A stretch of DNA of 64,000 nucleotides, from positions 3,224,001 to 3,288,000 of the forward strand of contig NZ_CP017659.1 in assembly GCF_015326965.1 (NCBI RefSeq), written 5' to 3'. The DNA is from Paenibacillus sp. JZ16. Lineage in GTDB: Bacteria; Bacillota; Bacilli; Paenibacillales; Paenibacillaceae. This document shows positions 27,296 through 34,267 of the stretch, in pieces (position 1 is the first letter of the stretch; each line of letters begins with the position of its first letter). The position numbers were made by a program, and so were the translations under genes. Below the pieces are notes generated by a model. That model was not told where the DNA came from, searched no databases, and saw only the letters and a program-made list of their open reading frames with translations.

Positions 27296-27336
27296 TCTTT
27301 TCAGTTTTTTCTTAAAAAAAGCCCTCTTCGGGCAGT
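27296..27336 (-). terminator. Weak terminator-like hairpin between sheath and tube, module P
   Basis: On the minus strand GCCC-GAAGA-GGGC is followed by TTTTTTT (plus A-run near 27315). The stem is only four to five base pairs, so it is a partial terminator at best. It could lower tube and downstream expression relative to sheath. No equivalent exists in module D. Confidence 0.35.
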
Positions 27337-27371
27337 CCGTCTCATCTTAAATACGCTGATTGCCGTACTCG

Positions 27372-28838
27372 TTATTGCACGTAAAATGTACCGAACAACT
27401 GCTCCATCACATCGGTCAGCTTCACGTTCCACTGCAGGAAGACCTGATCCGGCTCCGGCGTGTTCACGGCAGAATCGCCATAGTACGCTGGATCGAGAAT
27501 GACGTCATAGCCGTCCGGCTCGATGACATTGCTCAGCGACAACGAAGCGAGATATTCCTTTACGGCACCGATCAGCGCCAGACGGCCTTCCTCCGTATTG
27601 TTCACTTTGCCGATGTAAGTCTGCTCTGCAGCCAGCTGCAAATCCGCATGGATCGCGTCCATCACGCGGATGGAACGGATTTTTTTCCAGGCATTGTTTT
27701 GGCCTTCAGCCGGATTCACCAACGTGTTAATGCCGCGCAGCGCCTTCACCTGACGTCCGTCGTAGAAAAGCACGAATACGCCATTGCGTACGGCCTGCTC
27801 CTGCTCGGAACGCGTCCAGCGGCGGGTCACATCCTCGAATGGCGTTACCGCATATGTAGCGGATTGGTTCAAGCGTTGACCCGCAATAAGCCCGGCCACA
27901 TAAGCAGCCGTCTGGGCAGAACTGTAGTTCACGCCGGACAGACGCACGCCCGTACCTACATTGATAATCCCTTCATGGTTCAATGCAAGCGAACGGGCCG
28001 CCGCCAGTTTGGCTGCATCCTTGGAGATGTCGTCCGCAGCGCTTCCGCCGAATACGGCCATCACGCCGCGTCCTTCTTGACGAAGACGCTTCACCCAGGC
28101 CGCAAAGCTCTGCAGCAGAGCCATATCCGCAGCATAATCCAGGGCCAGTACGTTGAATTCCTGGCCTTCGACCGCATCCTGCATTTCGATATAATCTGCA
28201 TTCGTCAGGCCGCCGTTGCCGCTCTTGCCCCCGGACAGCACAGCTCCGTTCACATCGGCAGGTACGCCGGTCGCCTCTAGTGCGGTAGCCGTTACCCAGA
28301 GATTCTCATCGTCTTCATTGATCTGCGCCGCAATCGACGCTGCTGTCCCGTCCAGGCTTGTATAGGTGCCAAGTAGCTTGGCACCTTCATAGAGGCGAAG
28401 CTCGCGTGCGGCCGGGTCGATCAGCGACGGCTGCACGGTTACGGAGAAGCCGTTGCCACGACTGCCCGGATATTTGGCCTGCAGCTTCAGCACGTCGGAA
28501 GGCGTAGCTTCCGCATTTTGCAGCGTTACGCTAGCCGCTGCCGCCGTGTTATCTGCCAGGCGATAAGCCAGCAGTTTCTTCGGCCCGCCAAGCAAGGCCA
28601 AATAGAGCGTTTCGTAAGCCGTAGCTCCATCCTGGCTATCCGCGGAATACAGCTCGGAAATCGCGAACTCGCTGCCGATTTCCACGAACTCGCGCACCGG
28701 CCCCCAATTGGCTTTAACGGGTACGACAACCGTACCGCGGGATCCGCCTTGGATAGCCGACGCGGCAGCCGCCTTGAAATTCATATACAAACCCGGAAGT
28801 ACCGGTTTATTTGTGCTTTCCCATGTTCCACCTGCCAT
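27372..28838 (-). CDS. Contractile tail sheath protein (XkdK-like), module P
   Basis: 488 residues. Starts MAGGTWESTNKPVLPGLYMNFKAAAASAIQGGSRGTVVVPVKANWGP; the C-terminal part TRSEQEQAVRNGVFVLFYDGRQVKALRGINTLVN...IRSIRVMDAIHADLQLAAEQTYIGKVNNTEEGRLALIGAVKEYLASL is the conserved sheath core. Homologous to the module D sheath in both termini but about 50 residues longer in the middle, where sheaths vary on the outer surface. Contractile function inferred from family. Confidence 0.92.
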   Translation of the reverse strand: MAGGTWESTNKPVLPGLYMNFKAAAASAIQGGSRGTVVVPVKANWGPVREFVEIGSEFAISELYSADSQDGATAYETLYLALLGGPKKLLAYRLADNTAAAASVTLQNAEATPSDVLKLQAKYPGSRGNGFSVTVQPSLIDPAARELRLYEGAKLLGTYTSLDGTAASIAAQINEDDENLWVTATALEATGVPADVNGAVLSGGKSGNGGLTNADYIEMQDAVEGQEFNVLALDYAADMALLQSFAAWVKRLRQEGRGVMAVFGGSAADDISKDAAKLAAARSLALNHEGIINVGTGVRLSGVNYSSAQTAAYVAGLIAGQRLNQSATYAVTPFEDVTRRWTRSEQEQAVRNGVFVLFYDGRQVKALRGINTLVNPAEGQNNAWKKIRSIRVMDAIHADLQLAAEQTYIGKVNNTEEGRLALIGAVKEYLASLSLSNVIEPDGYDVILDPAYYGDSAVNTPEPDQVFLQWNVKLTDVMEQLFGTFYVQ

Positions 28839-28840
28839 GA

Positions 28841-29050
28841 TTAGTCCACCTTCGCTTTCATAAATTGTTGGATTCTTTCTTTGACTTCGGTTACCGTGAA
28901 CAGCTCTCCGTCTGCCTCATACATGGCACCCGCGAGCACTTCCGCCCGAACCTCGAACAGTTCCTTGGCGTGCGTTACGAGTTCATCTAGCGCATATCGC
29001 GGAGCGCTGATACTGCGAGCTTCTGTCTTGAGTGTTTTTTTTACAGCCAT
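28841..29050 (-). CDS. Small linker protein upstream of sheath (XkdJ-position), module P
   Basis: 69 residues from the ATG at 29050 (MAVKKTLKTEARSISAPRYALDELVTHAKELFEVRAEVLAG...QQFMKAKVD); the GTG three codons earlier lies in the ribosome site GAGGTGG, so it is rejected. Charged helical protein in the same slot as the 57-residue gene of module D. Function unknown. Confidence 0.72.
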   Translation of the reverse strand: MAVKKTLKTEARSISAPRYALDELVTHAKELFEVRAEVLAGAMYEADGELFTVTEVKERIQQFMKAKVD

Positions 29051-29060
29051 TGTGACCACC

Positions 29061-29900
29061 TCACTTTAAAATTGGATGAACGTTAATGCGCCTGATCAAT
29101 GCAGCTTCCTCCGGTGAACGCATCTTCCGCTGCGCCAGAGTCAGCTTCAGCTGCCCGTCCAGAATGGGATCGGCCTGCACATCGGAGGAAATCTCCGCAA
29201 CGGATAAATAGCGGCGATTCTGTGAATCCAGCATCAGCTGGACCTGGGTACCAAGCTCCTCCACCAGCCTTGCAGCCGTGAGCTGCTCGTCCGCGGAATC
29301 AAGAGCGGCAATATGCCCGGTAAAGGTTTTGCGAACCTCGAACATCGAAGCTCCCGCCATCTTGGTCTCACAGCCCGTCATCCGCCATAATACGGCGTGA
29401 TCATCCCGTCCCGCCGGCCATGCCGTATGATAGATGCGCCATGGATCGCCCAGTACTTCTCCTGTCCAAGCTGTCAGTGTATGCAGCCACTCATCGGGTT
29501 GTCCGGTGGAACCGGTCCCGGATGCCTGGGGTACATAGACGCCGAATCGCATGATCCGGATCATTTTGCCTGAAACAGAATCGAACTTGTCGGCTTCCGG
29601 CACACCCAAATAATGAAGCTTGAATGCATTCCCATCGGCTCCGATCACCCGCTTGCGATGTAGTCCCGGGATTAGAAGTTCCACCCAGCGATCTAACTGA
29701 AGCAATTCGGAACGATCCGCGTACAGCTTCAATCGCACCACCTGCCGGTATCCTGCCCAGGAGGATTTCCAAACGTCCTCTCCCAGCGTCATAACGCCAT
29801 AAAAAGGCTCGCTAACCCCATCCGGCGGATGTACGTCATATATTCGGCCTTCAAGCTCAGGTACGATATCTAGAGTGGCCTGCTTGATCGCCCCTCTCAT
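29061..29900 (-). CDS. Fused two-part tail completion protein, first gene of module P
   Basis: 279 residues. The N-terminal half (AIKQATLDIVPELEGRIYDVHPPDGVSEPFYGVMTLGEDVWKSSWAGYRQVVRLKLYADR...LDRWVELLIPGL) resembles tail terminator/minor tail proteins that take part in joining. The C-terminal half (YHTAWPAGRDDHAVLWRMTGCETKMAGASMFEVRKTFTGHIAALD...RYLSVAEISSDVQADPILDGQLKLTLAQ) resembles the module D protein at 17598 in layout. So one gene seems to carry what are separate functions elsewhere. No good ribosome site precedes the ATG; it follows a frame ending in GAATGA, suggesting translational coupling to a short upstream ORF that is itself out of frame (see findings). Role inferred from position. 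Confidence 0.65.
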   Translation of the reverse strand: MRGAIKQATLDIVPELEGRIYDVHPPDGVSEPFYGVMTLGEDVWKSSWAGYRQVVRLKLYADRSELLQLDRWVELLIPGLHRKRVIGADGNAFKLHYLGVPEADKFDSVSGKMIRIMRFGVYVPQASGTGSTGQPDEWLHTLTAWTGEVLGDPWRIYHTAWPAGRDDHAVLWRMTGCETKMAGASMFEVRKTFTGHIAALDSADEQLTAARLVEELGTQVQLMLDSQNRRYLSVAEISSDVQADPILDGQLKLTLAQRKMRSPEEAALIRRINVHPILK

Positions 29901-30042
29901 TCCGCAGATGGCCGGGTGGCTTCCGGTCGGTTATGGGATAGCCAGCTTCTTGCGGCGCTCACATGCTTGCGCAACACGGCCCCCTCCTTTCCTTCATATA
30001 TAGAGAATCGAAAATGAAGCAATCGAAGCCTAAGGCCGCAGC

Positions 30043-30068
30043 AAAAAACCGGTCCTTCATAAGGCCGG
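30043..30068 (-). terminator. Intrinsic terminator inside the tail-operon leader
   Basis: On the minus strand CCGGCCTT-ATG-AAGGaCCGG is followed by TTTTTT. It lies downstream of the LexA box and about 140 bases ahead of the first tail gene, with no protein gene before it. It would stop most transcripts unless they are antiterminated, or it ends a separate short RNA. Confidence 0.7.
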
Positions 30069-30211
30069 CTCACATCTACACTGTGTGTGTTCGGTATGCT
30101 CTGTTTAACTTCATTTCCGATAATACAATCTTACACCCCTAAATCGGATGCGCTGACGTCTTATGGGACGGATAATGCGGAACTTAAAGTGGAATGTCGG
30201 CGGAAAATAGT

Positions 30212-30227
30212 ACGAACTTATGTTCGT
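30212..30227. promoter_or_regulatory. LexA (DinR) binding site upstream of the tail operon
   Basis: ACGAACTTATGTTCGT, a full match to the Bacillus LexA box CGAACrnryGTTyG. It lies between the ArpU-like gene and the tail genes, where a promoter for the operon is expected, which suggests direct SOS control of the tailocin. Confidence 0.75.
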
Positions 30228-30294
30228 GTTTATTGCTGTTTTCCCCATTTCATTTTAGGTTCTGCCTCATGGTGCAGTATCTTCATCTTGTTAT

Positions 30295-30331
30295 AGAAAA
30301 AACCGGAGGGCCTCATTGAGGTCCTCCGGTT
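30295..30331 (-). terminator. Terminator of the ArpU-like gene
   Basis: Stem AACCGGAGG(g)CCTCA / TGAGG(t)CCTCCGGTT, then TTTTTT on the minus strand. It separates the regulator transcript from the tail operon. Confidence 0.85.
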
Positions 30332-30364
30332 TAGGCTCGGTTTAATTATCCATCTCGGCGATGA

Positions 30365-30841
30365 TCAGTTCATTTTGCTCTTTGCGGACTTGTCCAACTC
30401 TTGCAGCTTCAGCAGCCCCCTGTCTGCTAAAGCCAGCGCCAGTTTATAGAAGGCCCGGGTGCGGATCTTGGTATACGTATCCTTGCTGACCGGCGGTTCG
30501 AGGATATGGTTGTACACCTTGTAATCGAATACGTCGTCCTGCTTCATATAACGTTCCCGAATCAAGGTCTGTTCCCTCTCGCCAAGCCGTTCCACGATTG
30601 ACTCGATGGTCTCGCAATACTGCTTCCTGGCCGCAGGCATATCTACATTATATATGGCAACCGATGCCGTTTGGTCCGAGGTGACGTTGGTCGGTCCATG
30701 AAATCGTTCCGTGTAGGATGCCGTGACGCTCGCCTCCCTGACTTCGAATGTAATGGTTTTATAGATACGATATTTCTCGAATATCGCTTCAACAGCACTT
30801 TGGGTCTTTCTGCGATCCAATTCCGGTAAAAATGGATTCAT
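30365..30841 (-). CDS. ArpU-family phage transcriptional regulator (late activator)
   Basis: 158 residues. Layout matches ArpU/sigma-like phage regulators: N-terminal NPFLPELDRRKTQSAVEAIFEKYRIYK, then a sigma region 4-like half with YCETIESIVERLGEREQTLIRERYMKQDDVFDYKVYNHILEPPVSKDTYTKIRTRAFYKLALAL. In Firmicute prophages this family switches on late (packaging, tail, lysis) genes. It sits just upstream of the tail operon on the same strand and divergent from the XRE repressor; operator-like palindromes lie in the shared region. GGGAGTG is ten bases before the ATG. Likely repressed until SOS induction, then activating the tail operon. Confidence 0.8.
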   Translation of the reverse strand: MNPFLPELDRRKTQSAVEAIFEKYRIYKTITFEVREASVTASYTERFHGPTNVTSDQTASVAIYNVDMPAARKQYCETIESIVERLGEREQTLIRERYMKQDDVFDYKVYNHILEPPVSKDTYTKIRTRAFYKLALALADRGLLKLQELDKSAKSKMN

Positions 30842-30883
30842 TCGAAAAACACTCCCTTTTGATTGTCATTGTCGAGGTTTGCT

Positions 30884-31071
30884 TTGCCATTTGGCAGAAG
30901 TTAGTCTCACCTCGAGTGTTCGCATTTTGTTCGTATTTTTCATTAATATACCACTATTTGGAGACCCGCGTAAACCTTCAAAAGGGTGAACTATTCACGA
31001 GAATTTGGAGCTTACCTTTCATATTCTTGCCTTTTGGCAATAATACTCTCTTTTATTTTACCTGTTGGCAA
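30884..31071. promoter_or_regulatory. Three operator-like palindromes between ArpU-like and XRE genes
   Basis: Sites of the form TTGCC-N4-GGCAA: TTGCCATTTGGCAG (30884-30897), TTGCCTTTTGGCAA (31027-31040, perfect) and TTACCTGTTGGCAA (31058-31071). The second and third are 31 bases apart, about three DNA turns. The third covers the -35 of the XRE promoter and the first lies near the ArpU-like start, as expected for a repressor controlling both directions. Confidence 0.65.
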
Positions 31072-31093
31072 AGGTGGGGGATGTGTTTATACT
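31065..31093 (+). promoter_or_regulatory. Promoter of the XRE/ImmA pair
   Basis: TTGGCA (31065-31070), 17-base spacer, TATACT (31088-31093). Its -35 is inside the third operator palindrome, so autoregulation is likely. Confidence 0.75.
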
Positions 31094-31138
31094 ATTAGTA
31101 GATGTTTCAGATGGACTATGGTGAGGAGTGGCCGGAAC

Positions 31139-31558
31139 GTGGATCACATATTTGGATCATACTTGAAAGAGATGAGGGAGAACAAAGGCTGGAGCATCAA
31201 TCAGCTGGCCCAAGCCGCCGATATCAGCGGTTCGCAAATCTCCCGGATCGAGAATGGGCTGAGGGGCATCCCCAAGCCGCAAACACTTCGCAAAATGGCA
31301 GAGGCACTGGAAGTTCCCTATGAAGAGCTGATGAATAAAGCAGGTTATCTGCAGCAGGATGCTGCCAAGCACGAGAATATCTCGGCACCCGCTTGGGCAA
31401 CCTCCAGGGATAAACGGGATTTCAAGAAAATGCTTGAGGATGACGGTGAGCTCATGTTTGACGGCGTCCCGCTGAACGAGGAGGACAAACAGCGCATCAA
31501 GGACGTTCTGACCGGACTGTTCTGGGAAGCCAAGCAAATGAACAAACGCAAGAAATAA
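31139..31558 (+). CDS. XRE-family repressor of the tail locus
   Basis: 139 residues from a GTG at 31139 (DHIFGSYLKEMRENKGWSINQLAQAADISGSQISRIENGLRG), chosen because GAGGAG is ten bases upstream and homologous repressors begin here; an ATG at 31118 has no ribosome site. The N-terminal ~65 residues are a helix-turn-helix domain. The C-terminal part (EELMNKAGYLQQDA...RDFKKMLEDDGELMFDGVPLNEEDKQRIKDVLTGLFWEAKQMNKRKK) resembles ImmR/phage repressors. It is followed by an ImmA-type protease gene, as in ICEBs1 and many prophages where the protease inactivates the repressor. It likely binds the three upstream palindromes. Confidence 0.85.
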   Translation: MDHIFGSYLKEMRENKGWSINQLAQAADISGSQISRIENGLRGIPKPQTLRKMAEALEVPYEELMNKAGYLQQDAAKHENISAPAWATSRDKRDFKKMLEDDGELMFDGVPLNEEDKQRIKDVLTGLFWEAKQMNKRKK

Positions 31559-31629
31559 ATCTACATGGATAAGGAGATACATACCGATTACAACGATTCA
31601 ACCAATCCCAATATTGCAGGTGAACCGGC

Positions 31630-32055
31630 ATGGATGATCATTTACAACCCTTAATCCGTCAGCTGATCAAAAAACATCATACCAACTGCCCTTTTGAAAT
31701 TGCGACTTCCTTGGGCATACATATTCGATTCGCCGATTTAGGCCAAACGACCAAAGGGCTGTATTTCCGTAAGCTGAGGCGGAGATTCATCGTCATCCAC
31801 AATCAGCTGCCGTCGCCATGGCAGCGCTTCGTATGCGCGCATGAGCTCGGGCATGACCGGCTCCATAAGGGTATCAACCGCTTTTTTCTGGAGGAGCATT
31901 CCTATTTCAGTCCGGGCAAACTGGAGCGGCAAGCGAACCGTTTTGCCATTGCCCTATTGACGGCGGGTTTGGCTCCCGGACCGGGCGAGTCCTTACACGA
32001 GTTCTATCTACGAGCTGGCATTCCACAAGAAATGCTATATTTTTTTAGATTATAA
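31630..32055 (+). CDS. ImmA/IrrE-family metallopeptidase (anti-repressor)
   Basis: 141 residues with the zinc motif HELGHDRLH (HExxH) in RFVCAHELGHDRLHKGINRFF and ERQANRFAIALLTAGL, where the third ligand is expected. ImmA proteases cleave the cognate XRE repressor on SOS or other signals. Located 71 bases after the repressor gene and in the same direction; GCAGGTGA lies before the ATG. The pairing with a repressor that faces an ArpU-like activator suggests it starts tailocin production; the trigger is inferred. Confidence 0.87.
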   Translation: MDDHLQPLIRQLIKKHHTNCPFEIATSLGIHIRFADLGQTTKGLYFRKLRRRFIVIHNQLPSPWQRFVCAHELGHDRLHKGINRFFLEEHSYFSPGKLERQANRFAIALLTAGLAPGPGESLHEFYLRAGIPQEMLYFFRL

Positions 32056-32056
32056 T

Positions 32057-32070
32057 CGAACATACGTTCC
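32057..32070. promoter_or_regulatory. Second LexA box, directly after the ImmA gene
   Basis: CGAACATACGTTCC matches the Bacillus LexA consensus at 13 of 14 positions. A TATAAT at 32051-32056 touches it, as in SOS promoters. Downstream come GGAGG (32081) and an ATG opening 14 codons (32093-32137). Confidence 0.6.
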
Positions 32071-32092
32071 TTATTTGAGTGGAGGATTCCAG

Positions 32093-32137
32093 ATGGCTAA
32101 CTCCCTCCTTAGCAAAAAAAAACCGCTCTTGACATGA
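32093..32137 (+). CDS. Possible 14-residue SOS-controlled peptide
   Basis: ATG with GTGGAGGATTCC upstream, frame MANSLLSKKKPLLT, running into the hairpin at 32119-32148. It follows a TATAAT plus LexA box. Ribosome site and promoter are good but the frame is very short; it may be a real peptide, a truncated gene or chance. Confidence 0.3.
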   Translation: MANSLLSKKKPLLT

Positions 32138-32150
32138 CGTCAAAAGCGGG
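32110..32150 (-). terminator. Terminator of the AviRa-like methyltransferase gene
   Basis: Interrupted stem AACCCGCT-TTTGAC / GTCAA-AGCGGTT, followed on the minus strand by nine T. Confidence 0.75.
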
Positions 32151-32240
32151 TTGCTATGGAAGCCGACGCCTCCCTTGGATAAGAGGTTAGCAGCTAAGGA
32201 CGGCAGCAGGTTCCTTCTATATTCCGTTGTTTTACTCCGT

Positions 32241-32972
32241 TCAAAGCGGTTCAAAGATGGCTACCTGTCGTTTGCCCACCTTTATATGCTGAATCCTTTG
32301 AAACCGGTCATGCTTTAATTTTTGCCCTTTGTCGGATATGACCGCAACCACGGAGCGGCCAGGATCCAGGATGGAATGAATGCCGTTAAAGAAATCCTTC
32401 ACCGGCTCATCGCTTCCGCCGCCCCAGCTAACCAGGTCACCATAAGGGAGATCGGTCATGACGATATGGGTTCCCTTGCAGGAGGCCAAGCTTTCCTCCG
32501 GTTGGGTTATATCAGCTTGAAAACAAGCCGTCTCTTCCACACGCGAGGACCTTAACAGCTCCCTCAATCGGCCAGCGCTTTGCAGCGCATCCTGGTGAGA
32601 CGGCTTCTGATACAACGCCAATAGTTCTTTCAACTGTTCGGTGCGTAGTTCCAGCCCCTCTTCGCGGAGCAGCGACAGGTTTTTCGCGGCTATTCCGAGC
32701 ACCTCTGCGTTAATGTCAGAGCCGATCACGCGATGAATGCGCTGCCCGTGCAGCAGCCCAACCACCGTCAACAGATACGCCCCGCCGCAGCAGGGGTCGA
32801 ACAAGGTATACGGCCCCTGTACCCCTTTTTTCTCCAATAGTTGAAAGCACCGCTGCGCAATCTCGCTGGCTAGTCTGACAGGGAACGAAGTCGTTCCCTG
32901 CGCATTATACAGAACCCGGCCGCTGGCGAAATCCTCGTAGCTGCGCTGGGCTGATTCATAGATATATTCCAT
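32241..32972 (-). CDS. AviRa-like 23S rRNA methyltransferase
   Basis: 243 residues from the ATG at 32972, which has GGAAGGAA upstream. Rossmann methyltransferase with the family N-terminus MEYIYESAQRSYEDFASGRVLYNAQGTTSFPVRLASEIAQRCFQLL, SAM-binding FDPCCGGAYLLTVVGLLHG, GSDINAEVLGIAAKNLSLL and catalytic-type TDLPYGDLVSW. AviRa of Streptomyces methylates a guanosine in 23S rRNA and gives avilamycin resistance; the Firmicute relatives are not well studied, so antibiotic resistance here is only possible. Monocistronic. Confidence 0.75.
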   Translation of the reverse strand: MEYIYESAQRSYEDFASGRVLYNAQGTTSFPVRLASEIAQRCFQLLEKKGVQGPYTLFDPCCGGAYLLTVVGLLHGQRIHRVIGSDINAEVLGIAAKNLSLLREEGLELRTEQLKELLALYQKPSHQDALQSAGRLRELLRSSRVEETACFQADITQPEESLASCKGTHIVMTDLPYGDLVSWGGGSDEPVKDFFNGIHSILDPGRSVVAVISDKGQKLKHDRFQRIQHIKVGKRQVAIFEPL

Positions 32973-33086
32973 TCGAACGATTCCTTCCATCCGGCTAAAG
33001 CCTAAGTAGTTTCTAATGATTCCACATACAGATTAACATCCCTTGGCCCTATCTCAAAATCCGGTCCCGGCTTGGGAGGTGATGCC

Positions 33087-33287
33087 ATGGAAGTATACCA
33101 AACATTGACGCTAATGATTTCGTTCGCGACGCTGGTGGTGTTAATACTTTCGTTCCATAAGAAAAACCGTCTATCGACGTACATTCACAGAAGACAGACC
33201 GCGTTTAGAGGACGTTTTTCTTGCGATTATCGAATGAGTTCAGCTTCGCTGAAAACTTATAAATTCTATAATCTTAAAAAGAAATAG
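33087..33287 (+). CDS. Putative holin-like type I toxin
   Basis: 66 residues from the ATG at 33087, which has GGAGGTGATGCC directly upstream. The first ~30 (MEVYQTLTLMISFATLVVLILSFHKKN) are one membrane helix followed by Lys residues, matching the holin-like toxin family (TxpA/BsrG-like, usually 30-60 residues). Its stop lies in the hairpin at 33280-33319, the typical place where toxin mRNA and antisense antitoxin RNA overlap. The antitoxin promoter on the opposite strand is not evident to me. The C-terminal ~35 residues look unlike the family and may not matter. Confidence 0.65.
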   Translation: MEVYQTLTLMISFATLVVLILSFHKKNRLSTYIHRRQTAFRGRFSCDYRMSSASLKTYKFYNLKKK

Positions 33288-33319
33288 ACCGCCCTTGGTC
33301 AGGATCACGGTCTATTTCT
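33280..33319. terminator. Hairpin at the toxin 3' end / terminator of the LysE-AraC operon
   Basis: Stem AGAAATAGACCG / CGGTCTATTTCT. On the minus strand it leads into TTTTTAAG, so it can end the LysE-AraC transcript and an antitoxin RNA. Confidence 0.7.
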
Positions 33320-33481
33320 GATCGGATTTCCTATAGCCGACCGCCCTTATAGCGGTACGTTGTACGCCGGGATCGTGTTCGCGCACGGTCCCTTTTACAT
33401 TCTATACACATTATAACGGAGTTTATTCACAAATGCCAAGCCTGGCTTGAAAAATCGCGCGAATGATCGGCACCTGCCGCC

Positions 33482-34261
33482 TCACTTATCCAGATGGGAC
33501 ATATAATCAAACGCTGTCGTGCCGTACACATTCTTGAAATGCCGGTTCAAGTGGGCGAGATCCGTGAAGCCGCACTGGGTAACGGCCTGGTATACATCCC
33601 GGCTGTCCTCGATCAGATGCTTGGCTCGCTCCACTTTGCAGTTCAGATAATACTGATAAGGCGACAGCCCCGTATTTGCTTTGAAGTAACGAATGAATTG
33701 ATACTTCGACATCCCGAACTCCCCGCTTAATTCGTCGAGACGGAGAACATGATCCAGATGATCCTGCATCATTTCTTTGGCCTTCCGTGTAAACACGCTG
33801 TCCTTCCGGCTATCCGGGTTCAGAATACTCTCGTTAAAATGCCCTGCCAGACCCAGCAGCAGCTCGCTGCTTCTTGCCTCCGGCTGACCCGTGAAGATCG
33901 ACCTCGTTACATCCAGAATGCTCTTCCGCAGCCCGGCGTGATATACAATCGGGGATTGGAACCGGACGATATCCTTTTTCTGAATCAATTCCAGAAATAA
34001 CTCCGGATGAATATAGATCATCACATAATCGATGCCCGTTCGTTCCTGGGACCAGCCATCATGATTCTGCTCCGGATGGAACAGCATTACCCCGCTTTGG
34101 TAAGAAGCCTGCTGACTGCCGTCCAGCGAGTACTTCTGAATGCCGCGCAGCGTGACGCCGAGGGCGTACTCCTCGTGATAATGCTTTTTATATTTGAAAT
34201 CCGTCAGGCTCGCGGACAGCGCCGTAATGCCCACCGCTTTTTTATAGATAAACTGCTCCAT
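33482..34261 (-). CDS. AraC-family transcriptional regulator
   Basis: 259 residues. N-terminal cupin-like sensing part (HYHEEYALGVTLRGIQKYSLDG...GVMLFHPEQNHDGW) and a C-terminal double helix-turn-helix (LDHVLRLDELSGEFGMSKYQFIRYFKANTGLSPYQYYLNCKVERAKHLIEDSRDVYQAVTQCGFTDLAHLNRHFKNVYGTTAFDY). It lies six bases after a LysE-type exporter gene in the same operon, the usual pairing in which the regulator controls the exporter. Ligand unknown. Confidence 0.9.
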   Translation of the reverse strand: MEQFIYKKAVGITALSASLTDFKYKKHYHEEYALGVTLRGIQKYSLDGSQQASYQSGVMLFHPEQNHDGWSQERTGIDYVMIYIHPELFLELIQKKDIVRFQSPIVYHAGLRKSILDVTRSIFTGQPEARSSELLLGLAGHFNESILNPDSRKDSVFTRKAKEMMQDHLDHVLRLDELSGEFGMSKYQFIRYFKANTGLSPYQYYLNCKVERAKHLIEDSRDVYQAVTQCGFTDLAHLNRHFKNVYGTTAFDYMSHLDK

Positions 34262-34267
34262 CTTCCA

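Larger units (their letters stand above)
29901..30364. promoter_or_regulatory. Leader and promoter region of the tail operon
   Basis: 464 bases between the ArpU-like gene and the first tail gene. In minus-strand order: terminator of the ArpU-like gene (30295-30331), LexA box (30212-30227), about 145 bases without a clear gene, an intrinsic terminator (30043-30068), and AAGGAGGGGG (~29982-29992) followed by GTG at 29978. That GTG frame stops after 15 codons. The 69-codon plus-strand ORF at 30087 has no support. I could not pick a convincing -35/-10 pair; TACTAT just after the LexA box is a possible -10. Confidence 0.55.

Noticed and set aside
4442..30841. Extracellular contractile injection system (eCIS) rather than tailocin
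   Set aside because: No AAA+ ATPase, no eCIS-type spike or cargo genes, while a holin, lysin and fibre are present; the gene order is that of PBSX/diffocin.
4442..32070. Complete prophage
   Set aside because: No integrase, replication, capsid, portal or terminase genes within the locus; the genes on both sides are unrelated to phages.
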